Origin: Lepidostoma basale
Lineage: Eukaryota; Arthropoda; Insecta; Trichoptera; Lepidostomatidae
Direction: 5' to 3'
NCBI GenBank assembly: GCA_022606425.2
Contig: JAHDVF020000221.1
Location: 1-64,000, forward strand
Length of the DNA stretch: 64,000 nucleotides
Under the pieces are notes generated by a model that did no database searches, was not told the DNA's origin, and was given only the letters and a program-made list of their open reading frames with translations. Within the stretch, counting starts at the first letter, position 1, and each line of letters starts with the position of its first letter. A program made the translations under genes and the position numbers. Positions 10,770-20,655 of this stretch are shown here, in pieces.

Positions 10770-11084
10770 CCGAAGCGTTGCCCCAGTATAAATTTCGGTG
10801 ATCGAGCGTTCGCGGTAGCCGGTCCATCAGCTTGGAACAATCTCACTTCACACCTTAGACGCATAAATGATCCGACAGATTTCAGATCTAAATTGAAAAC
10901 CCATCTTTTTCATATTTCATACCCAATTTAAACATTTATACTTTGTTCTACTATACTTTTAAACCGATCGTTTTTTAAGCGGTCACATTTTGATTTTTCA
11001 GATTTAAAACACGTCTAAATGCGCCCTTGAGGTGATTACATCACAAAAACGGCGCTTTAAAAGTTAGCATATTATTATTATTAT
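10770..11084 (+). pseudogene. CR LINE C-terminus and 3' end
   Basis: An uninterrupted frame 10770-10931 reads PKRCPSINFGDRAFAVAGPS, then AWNNL, FRSKLKTHLFHISYPI and a stop: the C-terminus of a CR1/L2-type protein, close to the copy at 49.05-49.22 kb. The 3' UTR carries GCGCCCTTGAGGTGATTAC and AAAACGGCGCTTTAAAAG and ends in an (ATT)n tail (about 11068-11084). Strongly 5'-truncated. Confidence 0.85.
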
Positions 11085-11099
11085 TTAATATTAAAATAC

Positions 11100-11766
11100 T
11101 ATGTAAGTGGATGAATTTGTTTATTTAGGAAGTATGTTTACAAAGGATGGGAGGGTGGAGAAGGATATTGAAAGAAGGGTTGGGGCAGGCAACAGAATAA
11201 ATGATGCACTTAAAGTTGTCATCGCAAATAAAAGCCTATCCAAAAAAAGCTAAGATGGCAGTGCACAATGGTGTTCTTGTGCCAACCCTTATGTATGGAA
11301 GTGAAGCATGTAACTGGAAAAGAAGGATGAAAGTAGAATAAATGCAGTAGAAATGAGATCTCTAAGACGAATGTGTGGCAAATCTGTATATGATAGAGTG
11401 ACAAATGCAAGTATAAGAAGTGAATGTGGTGCAAATGAAAGTGTTATGAACAAAATAAGGAAAGGGTCATTAAGATGGTTTGGACACATGGAAAGAATGA
11501 GTGAAGACAGAATGGTAAAGAAGGTATATGTAAACGGCGTGAACGGAGCTAGAAATAGAGGAAGGCCGAGGAAAACGTGGCACGATCAAATCAATCAAAT
11601 ATTGAATGTCGGTCACGTGAGGAGTCGGAAAAATCGACGTGCGTGCATGACAAGATGTATGAATGTGGAGGAAGCGAGAGACGTATGTCAGGACAGAATA
11701 GTGTGGCGTTCCATTCTTTCTGCCTACCCCTCCGGGGAGACGGCGTGATGGTAAGTTAGTTAGTTT
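11100..11766 (+). pseudogene. TL LINE, longest C-terminal copy
   Basis: Frames joined by indels give DEFVYLGSMFTKDGR, AGNRINDALKVV, VPTLMYGSEACNW, then from 11353 an open frame: MRSLRRMCGKSVYD, GSLRWFGHMERMSEDRMVKK, NRGRPRKTWHDQINQILNVG, RACMTRCMNVEEARDVCQDR, ILSAYPSGETA-stop. FVYLGS through YGSEAW is the end of a LINE RT region; the GRPR block follows it. The tail is GTTAGTTAGTT. The clade is uncertain (RTE- or CR1-related). A frameshift lies near 11320. Confidence 0.85.
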
Positions 11767-11912
11767 TTTTTTAAATACCATGATACTTCTACATTACTGT
11801 ATAATTTGGAACACTTATTTATAATAATATCACACTTTATTAATTTATTGAAAGCTAAGGCATTAACCCTGTGGAATTCCATAGTAATACACTTTGGAAA
11901 TTAATAATAACA

Positions 11913-12175
11913 TTAACGTTACTTTTTTATATACTTTGTATACAGCACTAACATTTATTAAAAAATAATATAAAAGGACTAACCAGCATTTCATCTGTGA
12001 TATTATATAAAAAAATTTAAATCTGTCAAAACTGAACATATTTGTAAACAATTTAAACATATTTTAAAAATTTATACAATATCACTGATGAAGGGCTGGT
12101 TAATCCAAAATATGTTTGATATTTTTTTTTTTTTTTTTTAATAAATGTTAGTGTTGTATACAGAGAATATAAAAA
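11913..12175. repeat. P3-like inverted repeat nested in P2
   Basis: ATACTTTGTATACAGCACTAACATTTATT on the left and its complement near 12139-12170 face each other. Inside, CTGATGA at 12085 is followed by GGGCTGGTTAATCC but GAAA has become AAAA, so the core is decayed. Confidence 0.65.
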
Positions 12176-12318
12176 AAGAAACATTAAACATCTAAAACAC
12201 AAAGTAATAGCGAACATAGAAGAAAATACCGTTGTTAATAATCCACATAAATAATCACGTCATGTTTCGGAGGATACATCAATCTTCAGGTGTACATATC
12301 TATTTTATATATTTACAC

Positions 12319-12349
12319 CTGAAGATGGAGGTATCCTCCGAAACATGTC
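12319..12349 (+). ncRNA. Hammerhead ribozyme core (P2)
   Basis: CTGAAGA, extra T, perfect stem GGAGG/CCTCC with a TAT loop, GAA, self-complementary ACATGT, C. All conserved core bases (C3 U4 G5 A6 G8 A9, G12 A13 A14, A15.1/U16.1) are present. No extended stem I is visible, as expected for the minimal PLE type. Confidence 0.7.
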
Positions 12350-12385
12350 ACGATTTTTAATATTTTGTGGATTATAAACAACGTA

Positions 12386-12874
12386 TAACATTAGTAACAT
12401 TAGTCTTTTGAATGTCCTTGGTAAAGTCTATGGCAGAATTTTAATAGAAAGAGTAAGAAAATTGACGAGTGACAAAGTTGACAAAGAGTGCCAAAGTGAC
12501 AAAGAGTGACAATGAAAATATAAGAAGTGAATGCGGTGCGAATGATGGTGTCATGAACAAAATAATGAAAGGATCATTAAGATGGTTTGGATATATGGAA
12601 AGAATGAATGAAGAAAGAATGGTAAAAAAATTATATGTTAGTGATGTAAATGGTACCAGAAATAGAGGAAGACCAAGGAAAACGTGGCACGATCAAATAA
12701 ATCAAATATTGAATGTCGGCCATGTGAGGAGTCAGAGAAATCGACGCGCGTGCATGACACGATGTATGAATGTTGAGGAATCGAGAGAAATATGTCAGGA
12801 AAGAAAGGTGTGGCAGTCCATTCTTTCTGCCTACCCCTTCGGGGAGACGGCGTGATGGTTAGTTAGTTAGTTTA
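12386..12874 (+). pseudogene. Internally deleted TL LINE with 10-bp TSD
   Basis: Begins with LLNVLGKVYGRILIERVRKL, an early RT-domain motif, then jumps through short GACAAAG repeats (12470-12515) into IRSECGANDGVMNKIMKGS and on to SILSAYPFGETA-stop. Flanked by AAACAACGTA at 12376-12385 and 12875-12884. The deletion probably arose between short repeats, at or after reverse transcription. Confidence 0.85.
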
Positions 12875-12910
12875 AAACAACGTAATTTTCAATTTCCAAT
12901 GTGTATATAT

Positions 12911-13049
12911 TTAATATTTATGAATTTGTATCAACAGCAATTTTGCCAACCTATGTTAACATCATATTATATATCGTTATATACAAATCATGCAGTGACA
13001 ATATGTGACAATAATTCAAAATGAAATAAATAAATTGTGATATTATAAT
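12911..13049. repeat. Decayed P1 arm
   Basis: CAACAGCAATTTTGCCAACC and TATGTTAACATCAT align with the P1 minus core, with the conserved boxes damaged. AAATTGTGATATTATAAT also matches P1. Confidence 0.45.
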
Positions 13050-13196
13050 TGTGGCAATGAGGTTTGCAACCCATCACACCGCGTCTCCCGCAAGGACCAA
13101 AAGAGAAGGATGGAGTGCCTCAGTTAAAGTGTGGTAGTCCATTATTTTTTGCCTTCCCCTTCTGGGAGACGGCGTGATGATTAGTCAGTTTGTTAG
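13050..13196 (+). repeat. TLn element
   Basis: GCAATGAGGTTTGCAACCC, GAGAAGGATGGAGTGCC, GTGTGGTAGTCCATTA and GAGACGGCGTGATG in the TLn order, with a decayed tail. P1-like sequence on both sides suggests it landed in a P1 arm. Confidence 0.7.
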
Positions 13197-13314
13197 TGAA
13201 ATTATATTACACTGTTATAAATTAAACCGTTAAAAATATTTAAACGATAAAATTCTAAATAAAGTGATGTATTACAATGTTTAAAAGTTAATTAAATTAA
13301 ATAATCACTTGATT

Positions 13315-13475
13315 GTCTTCTTCTTCTTTGGGTGTCGCTTCTGGTTCCCCCGACGTTGACTTTCACCGGAGAATAGGCATCTCCTTCCCTGGCAGCTCAA
13401 ACCAGCTTCTTAGCGCTTTTTCAGCAATTTGAGTTCCTTATGTTGGGAAACCAAGAGATTCGCCTTCTGCCAACA
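13315..13475 (-). repeat. Possible RTE-like 3' end with (GAA)n tail
   Basis: On the minus strand a GC-richer segment ends in AAGAAGAAGAAGACAATC, the tail type of RTE elements here. The frame is too short to assign. Confidence 0.3.
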
Positions 13476-13589
13476 TCTAACATGGAAAAAGAAAAAAATA
13501 TTGTAATATAAAAAAGGAATAATTATGTTAAGAATTTCAAACTTACAAATTTTTGTTTTCTCAAAAGGCACAACAAACAGATTTACAGT

Positions 13590-13735
13590 TTAAGGCAACC
13601 ATTTGAGAACAACACTCCTAGACACTCCTGCTATCCGCTATACCGATCCCCAAAATTACTCTTTCCATAGCTCTTTGGAGAACTTCATTTCTTTGTATTT
13701 CTCTGAGACAATGATAATGTTTCTAACCTTATAAT
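13590..13735 (-). pseudogene. RTE-B-like remnant
   Basis: The minus frame reads RNEVLQRAMERVILGIGIAD, matching the TQRAMERALLEISLRD segment at 25.9-26.0 kb. No flanking domains survive. Confidence 0.5.
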
Positions 13736-13889
13736 CACAAGCGAAAAATGCAGCGGCAAAATATTTCAACCCTTAACTACTAATACCATGTCGATTTTGA
13801 AAACTTTTTTTTAAAACAAACTCATCGGAAACCTACTTTATTTAAATTAATAGAATAACACTTTTATTTTCACAATACTTCAAAGATTA

Positions 13890-14352
13890 ATTTTATCTCA
13901 ATAGAGACGAATAGGCAAACTGGAAACTGAATATGGTGATCGAGGTGTTTACAGGACATATGACCTATCATTCGTTGGGTTAAGCGCACGCTCTATGAAA
14001 TTCGTTTCCCATTCCACCTTTCTTATGACCACCATGTCTGACAAATGTTTGTAAGTTGTATATATGTTAATATCCAACACCACAATTCACATGTCAGTTT
14101 CAATTTACAGACCAGCGCCATCTATGAAGATTACATTTAAGCATTAAGCAGAAGATCTTTATAACGCAATGTGAAAGGCTACCTCCTATTAACACACTGC
14201 TAGATAACGCCTGGAAATGTCACTCCAATTTATATGCTAACTTGGACCAGTTTTTGTTTTATACAACATTTTGAATGTATACAAATACTTGTAGACGAAT
14301 ACTGGATCCAGTATTCGTCTACAAGTATTTGTATACATTCAAAATGTTGTAT
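13890..14352. repeat. TSat solo monomer
   Basis: Contains the TSat arm in inverted sense (TCTCAATAGAGACGAA, GTTTACAGGACATATGACC, GGGTTAAGCGCACGC) and interior landmarks (CGCCATCTATGAAGA, AAAGGCTACCTCCTAT), so it matches one array unit read on the other strand. It ends in a perfect 92-bp palindrome. Confidence 0.8.
14261..14352. repeat. Perfect 92-bp palindrome
   Basis: Two 46-bp arms meet at TGGATCCA with no spacer. Each arm is the TSat terminus (CAGTATTCGTCTACAAG, TATTTGTATACATTC). It looks like two element ends fused head to head, which is unusual to find intact. Confidence 0.9.
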
Positions 14353-14634
14353 ATTCACAATACTTTATTATTCGACATTCGATGCACAACTTTTAACGTT
14401 GGGCCACAACTGAAACATGTCTTCATATCAAAAAATAAAGTATTTGAATATAAAAGTTGTTATTCTATTTATTCAAATTTATTCAAACAACGTAAAGTCA
14501 AGACAAATATAAGAGAAAATAATAATGCACTATAATATTTTAATAAAACAGTTAGATAAAACCACGAACTATTTAAAACCACTAATTTAAATTCAGCTCC
14601 GAACCATGTTTAAAACTCTGGGCATATTGAATCT
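14353..14634. other. No recognised feature
   Basis: AT-rich; one short open frame without similarity. Confidence 0.4.
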
Positions 14635-14823
14635 CTGAACAATGAACAATGATGTAAAACTCCAAATAATATATCTAAAATGAATAAATAACGCCTGTTT
14701 TTTAGAAGTTTTATTATAATTTTTGATAATTACGTGGTTTGCCTTTCTAAATCAATATCAAATGACATTTGATAATGTTTAAGAAAGGCAAAACAGTCAT
14801 TCCGAAAAAATATAATAAAACTG
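14635..14823. repeat. P5 inverted-repeat element
   Basis: TAGAAGTTTTATTATAATTT and its complement near 14806 flank opposed cores. The plus core at 14769 reads TTGATAA, T, GTTTAAGAAAGGC, then AAAAC in place of GAAAC. Left end AATGATGTAAAACTCC matches other P5 copies. Confidence 0.7.
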
Positions 14824-15120
14824 AATTTTTCGTTTGAATTGAAAAGAATATTACTTTATTTGAATTGAAATTTCATCATTTGAAAAAATATAACTGCACT
14901 TCATATTTTTATAACACTTTTCACAGACACGTTTCGGTTACGACACAACTTTTTACAATGTACCAAATTTTAAAAATTGGTTTACACAATTTTAAAATGT
15001 TGAATTTTCTTACAGTGAAAAAGTTGTGTCATAACCGATACACGTCTGTGAAAACTGTAATTAATTGTTATAAAAATATTATTTTTATTTATGTGATATT
15101 TATTCAAATATGAATCCAAA
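14824..15120. repeat. Further inverted-repeat family (P8)
   Basis: CACAGACACGTTTCGGTTACGACACAAC (14924 on) and its near complement at 15021-15050 form opposed arms around a ~70-bp centre. CCGAAACGTGTC on the minus strand recalls the 3' half of a hammerhead core, but no CTGANGA box is found. A terminal CACAAAGTGAAGGCGAATA resembles PLE-linked ends elsewhere. Confidence 0.5.
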
Positions 15121-15644
15121 ACACAAAGTGAAGGCGAATATAGAAGTATTAAAATGTCTCCACTATAGAAAGATTGGTTGATGTAAAAAATATATAGCTA
15201 GAGGTCTAAAATATCATATAGTCACGTTCTCGTTCACATAATATAATATAATCCAGTATTTATTTACTTTTCCCTTCGTTAGGCATCGCTGCACGGGGCT
15301 GTCGGATAGGATGTTTGGCACCCTCATCCCAGCGTGCGATAAGTGAAATTTCTGATATTCCACACAAATACTAAACTAATGCATATTATATTATACGTAT
15401 ATATACCAAATAATGCGTTAGTATCTGCTCACGAATGTCGAGGGAAGTATCTCGGCCGTTTTTCTTCTCAACTGTCATCTTACGATTCGTTTTGATGGAT
15501 GTGTTTCACAGCGTACTAAATGTAAAATATCGTTTGTTAAATACGTATCTACGTCAATAAAATCAGAATCATAAAAAATACATCGATTCTGTTTTCAATC
15601 AAAATGTCATATAAACGAAAGAGTTTTATGTGTATAGATAACAA
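15121..15644. other. No recognised feature
   Basis: Unassigned; no repeat family or coding frame recognised. Confidence 0.4.
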
Positions 15645-15880
15645 ACTAACTAACTAACTATCACACCGTCTCTCCACAGGGTAGGCAGAAAGAATGGACT
15701 GCCACACTTTTCTTTCTCAACTAACTAACCCTCATGCGTTAGTTAGTTGGTTGAAAAAAGGGACTGCCACACTGTTCTGTCCTGACATACATCTCTCGAT
15801 TCCTCTACATTCATACATCGTGTCATGCGAGCAAGTCGATTTCTTAGAGTCCTTACATGACCGACATTTAATATTTGATT
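15645..15880 (-). repeat. Two head-to-tail TL 3' fragments
   Basis: A ~70-bp TL 3' end (15645-15717) is followed, after a small TTAG-tail palindrome (15720-15750), by a second piece from GGACTGCCACACTGTTCTG to CTTACATGACCGACATTTAAT. Both are minus-strand. Confidence 0.7.
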
Positions 15881-16108
15881 TTTTATTTCTCTTTTTCTTT
15901 TTTATATACTTTGTATATACGTATACAACACTTACATTTAAAAAATTACATAGACATGTTTTGGACAACCAGTCCTTCTTTAGTGATACATATTATATAG
16001 GTTCATATTTAAAATATTTTAAAATTGTTAACACGATCTGACAGATATTATAACATCTGTGAGATAATGTAAACAATTTTATAATACGAGTATTTTAAAT
16101 ATGTATCA

Positions 16109-16139
16109 CTGAAGAAGGACTGGTTGTCCGAAACATGTC
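16109..16139 (+). ncRNA. Hammerhead ribozyme core (P3)
   Basis: CTGAAGA, extra A, stem GGAC/GTCC with a TGGTT loop, GAA, self-complementary ACATGT, C. All core positions are intact. The same core in another P3 copy (59951) lies beside PLE coding sequence. Confidence 0.7.
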
Positions 16140-16165
16140 TATGTAATTTTATTTTTTTAATATAA

Positions 16166-16695
16166 CTAACTAACTAACTAACTTACCATCACGCCGTCTC
16201 CCCGGAGGGGTAGGCAGAAAGAATGGATTGCCACACTGTTCTGTCCTGACATAATTCTCTCGATTCCTCTACATTCATACATCTTGCCATGCACGCACGT
16301 CGATTTTTCCGACTCCTCACGTGACCGACATTCAATATTTGATTGATTTGATCGTGCCACGTTTTCCTCGGCCTTCCCCTATTTCTAGCTCCGTTCACGC
16401 CGTTTACATATACCTTCTTTACCATTCTGTCTTCACTCATTCTTTCCATGTGTCCAAACCATCTTAATTACCCTTTCCTTATTTTGTTCATAACACTTTC
16501 ATTCGCACCACATTCACTTCTTATACTTGCATTTGTCACTCCATCATATACAGATTTGCCACACATTCGTCTTAGAGATCTCATTTCTACTACATTTATT
16601 CTACTTTCATCCTTCGTTTGCCAGTTCCATGCTTCACTTCCATACATAAGGGTCGGCACAAGAAAACCATTGTGTACTGCCATCTTAGCTTTTTA
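16166..16695 (-). pseudogene. TL LINE copy inserted in P3, 7-bp TSD
   Basis: The minus frame from 16683 reads VPTLMYGSEAWNWQTKDESR and MRSLRRMCGKSVYDGV. After a stop near 16468 the next frame gives ERMSEDRMVKK, GRPRKTWHDQINQILNVG, MNVEESRELCQDR, ILSAYPSGETA. It starts in a TTAG tail. The flanking AATATAA occurs at 16159-16165 and 16696-16702. Very close to the 11.35-11.77 kb copy, so fairly young. Confidence 0.85.
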
Positions 16696-16800
16696 AATAT
16701 AAGTGTTGTGTAAACAAAGTATATAAAAAATAAAAAGAGAAATAAAGCATCATAACAGCACAAAGTATGGTGAATATATATATATATATATATAGAAGAA

Positions 16801-17108
16801 ATACTGCATTTAGTACTTAATTTTCGGGAGAACCGACTTAACTCCAACCTGGAATTAGTTGCTCGGTTTATTTTCAAAGATTTCCGCACTCAAGTTGCCC
16901 CAAAACCTCGAGGAGGATGCTCTGAACTGATCAATGGCACTTGTATAATTTGTACCGAATGCTCCGGCTATGTAACTTCAGTCCTAGTGGAAGGAGAATC
17001 GCCTTACTGATGGCGGACTTAAGTTTTTTTAAAGTTGAGTTCACTCAGACGAGTACAACGTATTATAAAGACGAGAGGAACTGGTTATGCAAAATGTTGG
17101 AAGCATTA
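16801..17108. other. No recognised feature
   Basis: Unassigned; frames short. Confidence 0.4.
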
Positions 17109-17151
17109 TGGCGACCTTCGCGATTCCCGGCGATGGCAGTGTGATCGTCAC
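17109..17151 (+). repeat. S1 SINE, left piece
   Basis: GACCTTCGCGATTCCCGGCG and GCAGTGTGATCGTCAC: a B-box region with the head missing. The right piece lies at 17813-17905. Confidence 0.7.
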
Positions 17152-17812
17152 ATATATGTATATTAGGGTGTCCCTTATATGGGCAAAAAAATTAACTTCA
17201 CGTATGTTGAAAAATAGAACTGCGAGAACTTAACGATTAGATGGTTGTTTACACCTGTTATTTGGTGATTTACTTCACCAACCAAGAAAATACTTTTTTA
17301 ATTGCTTCTTAGTTTCACTGACATCTTCGAAATATAAGACAATCCGTGCTTACTACCGACAGGCCGAGACTAAATGATAATAATAACGACAACGCGCCGC
17401 TCTTGTGACGCAATTTGTATGGGACATCTTTGCGCGCAAGTCGGCACGGGTTACACTGTTCCGAATAAGGAAAAAAAATGTTTTCGGATGTTTTAGGCCC
17501 AAATAAATAAAACAATAGCCTATGTATTGTAAAATTAAAACCTTGAAAAATAAGGGACACCCTAATGTATATGTATATGTAAACGACGTGAACGGAGCTA
17601 AAAATAGAGGAAGACTGAGAAAAAACGTGGCTTGATCAAATCAATCAAATATTAAATACTGGTCACTTGAGGAGTCGGAGAAACGTGCGTGCATGACAAG
17701 ATTTACGAATGTAGAGGAATCGAGAGAATATGTCAGGACAGAACAGTGTGACGCTCCATTCTTTCTGCTTACCCCTCCGGGGGAGACGGTCTGATGGTTA
17801 GTTAGTTAGGTA
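17152..17812 (+). pseudogene. TL LINE copy inserted in S1
   Basis: TATATGTAAACGACGTGAAC to GGGAGACGGTCTGATGG plus a TTAG tail. It splits the S1 sequence between GTGATCGTCAC and GTCTTTGGTCTGG. Its 5' end is itself interrupted by a MITE (17163-17565). Confidence 0.75.
17163..17565. mobile_element. 403-bp MITE with TTAGGGTGTCCCTTAT ends
   Basis: Begins TTAGGGTGTCCCTTAT and ends with its complement. The flank TGTATA is present immediately on each side (an apparent 6-bp duplication). The interior has no transposase frame and is GC-richer near 17390-17450. The superfamily cannot be assigned from these ends alone. Confidence 0.7.
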
Positions 17813-17905
17813 GTCTTTGGTCTGGTGTAGAATTCACGTGACAATAAAATGGCGATAGATTAGCTACCTACCACATGTTACGAGAATCAAAATGATAGCT
17901 TTACA
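17813..17905 (+). repeat. S1 SINE, right piece
   Basis: GTCTTTGGTCTGGTGTAG, CACGTGACAATAAAATGG, CTACCTACCACATGT continue the S1 body after the nested TL. Confidence 0.75.
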
Positions 17906-17924
17906 CTTTACATCGATTTAGCTC

Positions 17925-18075
17925 TAGGCTTTAATGACGTAAAGAGCGATTCAATAAAATAATAATGTTTTTTGGGATCTTGGGAAAATCCGTGTAGCTC
18001 CGCTTTCTGGACCGACCGTTTCGGAGATCGTTGCAGTCTCCATCTTCAGGGTGGTTATAAAAAAAAAAATAATAT
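17925..18075. repeat. P9 sequence with hammerhead-like core
   Basis: Distinct flanks (TGGGAAAATCCGTGTAGC, GGTGGTTATAAAAAA) surround a complete minus core. Only one arm is present. Confidence 0.5.
18014..18049 (-). ncRNA. Hammerhead ribozyme-like core (P9)
   Basis: On the minus strand CTGAAGA, extra T, perfect stem GGAGA/TCTCC with a 9-nt loop, GAA, ACGGT, C. The stem III segment is not fully self-complementary, unlike the other families. Confidence 0.55.
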
Positions 18076-18109
18076 ATAATTGAAACAATTGACCGACCCT
18101 TATCTCGGG

Positions 18110-18710
18110 AAGCGAAGCATAGAACCGATAAAAAATGATAAAAGTAAAATAAATGCTAAACTTACTACATAACCATTACGCTGTCTCCCCGAAGGGGTAG
18201 TTGGAAATAATGGCCTGCAAAACATTTCTTTCCTCACATATTTCCCTCGATTCCTCAACATTCATACATCGTGTCATGCACGCACGTCGATCTCCGACTA
18301 CTTACGTGGCCAACATTCAATATTTTATTTATTTGATCGTGCCACGTTTTCTTCGGTCTTTCTCTATTTCTAGTTCCATTTACATCGTAGTTTTACAATA
18401 TTTTAGAAGTATGTTAAAATAAATGCAAAAGAAATATATCTTTTAGACGAATGTGTCGTTAATTTGTATGTGATAGAGTGTCAAATTCTAATATAAGAAG
18501 TTTATGCAGTGCAAATGAAAGTGTAATGAACAAAATGACGAATAAATAATAAATAACGAATGAAGAAATAATGATGAAGAAAGTATATGTAAACGACGTA
18601 AACGAAACGAGAAACTGAAATAGACCGAAAAAAACGTGGTACGATTAAATCAATAAAATATTAAATGTCGGTCACGTGATGAGTCGGAGAAATCGAGGTG
18701 CGTGCATAAA
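18110..18710 (+). pseudogene. TL LINE (plus) split by another TL (minus)
   Basis: Plus-strand TL pieces at 18110-18156 and 18427-18710 (AGACGAATGTGTCG, GGTCACGTGATGAGTCGG) are decayed and lack a tail. The break holds a minus-strand TL. Confidence 0.75.
18157..18414 (-). mobile_element. TL copy inserted in TL, 12-bp TSD
   Basis: ACCATTACGCTGTCTCCCC through TTTCTAGTTCCATTTAC is a minus TL 3' end. The flanking TAAAATAAATGC occurs at 18145-18156 and 18415-18426. About 20 bp at its 5' side (GTTTTACAATATTTTAGAAG) are not TL sequence. Confidence 0.8.
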
Positions 18711-19277
18711 ACACCTGGCTCCTAATAATTAGAAACAACGACTTCGAGTAAAGGAAAGGGGCAAAAAGAATGGGTTAGAAGTACGTGATATGAAAAAAGA
18801 AAATTTCGTATTATTAAATATTATATTTCAACGTATTAAAAACATTGATCTAAAAATATTGTAGTTTTGGGGCTTTCCTTTTCAAGTATTTAATCATTTA
18901 GTGCAACATTTTCCAGCGTAAAGGATTTAAACATTCAATCACGTAGAGAGCTGTGGTTTTTAAGGTGGAATTCCTTTGACTGAATTAATGCTCGGTGTGG
19001 GTATTCTATGTTCCAAAGAGAGTTCTGTATTTGATTTTTTATAAAGGAGGCATTCGTTTGTAAAGCGGTATTACCGCATTATGTTGAGATCAAAGTGCAT
19101 TGAAGTTTAATTGAACAAATACAATAAATAGTTTATTTTTCACCAACGTTGAACAGTACTTGTGGAATTTTCGAGAAACTTTCTGAACAATATAATATTA
19201 AAGTTTTTATTTTGCAAAAAATATCACTATCTCTGAGAGCCATAAAGTTTTATAATAATTTTTTTACCCAAATAAGA
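18711..19277. other. No recognised feature
   Basis: AT-rich, no family recognised. Confidence 0.4.
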
Positions 19278-19828
19278 AATGTATAACATTATAAATAAAA
19301 TAATTAATTCGAATGACAAAACGTCATTTTTCTAGAAGTTTTGTTGTATTTAATGTCAATCACATGTTTCGCCTGTCAAAAGCATTATAAAATGATAAAC
19401 ATTATCAAAAGTGTCATGTTATGTCAGAAATGTGTCATTCACATAAAATATAATTAAACTTCTAGATTTTTAACATATGAAAAGAATAAATGAATAAAGA
19501 ATGGTAAAAAAATATACGTAAACGATGTAAATGGAACTAGAAATAGAGGTAAACGTGGCACGATCAAATAAATCAAATATTGAATGTCGGCCAAGTGAGG
19601 AGTCAGAGAAATCGACGCGCGTGCATGACACGATGTATGAATGTTGAGGAAGCGAGAGAAATATGTCGGGAAATAAAAGTGTGGCAGTCCATTCTTTCTG
19701 CCTACTATTTCGGGAAGACGGCGCGATGGTAAGTTAGTTAGAGAGTTAATTTCTAGAAAACAGACCTTTTCATTCTTTTTTTTATTAAATATGGATTTCA
19801 ACATCATTGTTCAAGAAACAATAAATAT
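19278..19828. repeat. P5 element split by TL
   Basis: The left part (AATTAATTCGAATGACA, TTTCTAGAAGTTTTGTTG), a decayed minus core (CACATGTTTCGCCTGTC) and the right part (TTCTAGAAAACAGACC, ACATCATTGTTCAAGAAAC) are separated by a TL copy. Confidence 0.7.
19467..19750 (+). mobile_element. TL copy in P5, 7-bp TSD
   Basis: AAAAGAATAAATGAATAAAG through GGGAAGACGGCGCGATGG and a TTAG tail. TTCTAGA occurs at 19460-19466 and 19751-19757. The GRPRK segment has a small deletion. Confidence 0.8.
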
Positions 19829-20655
19829 TATATATCAGATTATCATCGACACAGTATCCAGTAGAGTACAGTTAATCCAGCATACAATATACGAGTATAT
19901 ACTCGTATATATTAAAATAAGAAATATCTGTTCACACATACAATTGTCAATATTGGTATTTGAAATTCCATGGTAAAAGTTCATTTTAAATAATGTCAGA
20001 CTGCTGTGAAATTCTGCATTAATTCTCATCTAATTCACAGTGTATTTATTTTTTGTACATAGCATGAGTGTGACGAAAGTTATTGACAATATTATTTTTC
20101 TCTAGATTTGTATTGCCATGAGTGAGTTCATTTCACAGGACGATATAACAAGCCATACTGCCGCTGTCGCGAATTCCCACCACGATCATAACACGAATAT
20201 TTTCTAAAATGAAAGCACATATTTCGCTTCGCAGTCCAGAGAAAACAAAATCATAACACAACCTTTCAAGGTTGATGGAATCAAGAAACTTATAAGTGGA
20301 TTGCAAGTCATTCGAACATATACGCTATAAGGATATACCGTAACACGATTAACTTCGTATCTGAAATTTAATAAAATCCCGATAAGAAAAGGAGCTTCAT
20401 ATTTATTTGTTTAAAGTAACGAAAAGCGAAGTAAGCCCTTTGGATTTGCGAGATCGGCAGATGCAGTACTGCACGGAGATTTAAGCTGTATGGCTTAAAG
20501 TCAAACCTTTTCAGCTGAATCGCGAGCTCCAAAGGCAGTCAATATTTGTACCTGAGACATAAGTATATCGTGGGATGAATTCAGTTTTCCATAGCGCTTA
20601 AGGAGCGCAAACTTATTCTACTGAGTGAAATAGTTGGTTATTTCGAAGGTTACAA
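19829..20655. other. No recognised feature
   Basis: About 0.8 kb without identifiable content. Confidence 0.4.

Larger units (their letters stand above)
11845..12910. repeat. P2 element with nested P3-like and TL insertions
   Basis: The left arm (11845-11912, GAAAGCTAAGGCATTAAC, ACACTTTGGAAATTAA) and the right end (12885-12910, AATTTTCAATTTCCAA) match the repeats flanking the PLE coding remnant at 47.5-48.4 kb. A P3-like inverted pair occupies 11913-12175. A minus-strand decayed core (about 12260-12292) and a plus core (12319-12349) follow. A TL copy (12386-12874) splits the right end with a 10-bp duplication. Confidence 0.75.
15883..16800. repeat. P3 inverted-repeat element split by a TL copy
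   Basis: The left arm (CTTTGTATATACGTATACAAC) carries a minus core at 15953-15983 (GAAA decayed to AAAA). The right arm has the intact plus core at 16109-16139 and resumes after the TL insertion with ATATAAGTGTTGTGTAAAC. A (TA)n run at 16773-16793 sits in the right end. Confidence 0.75.
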
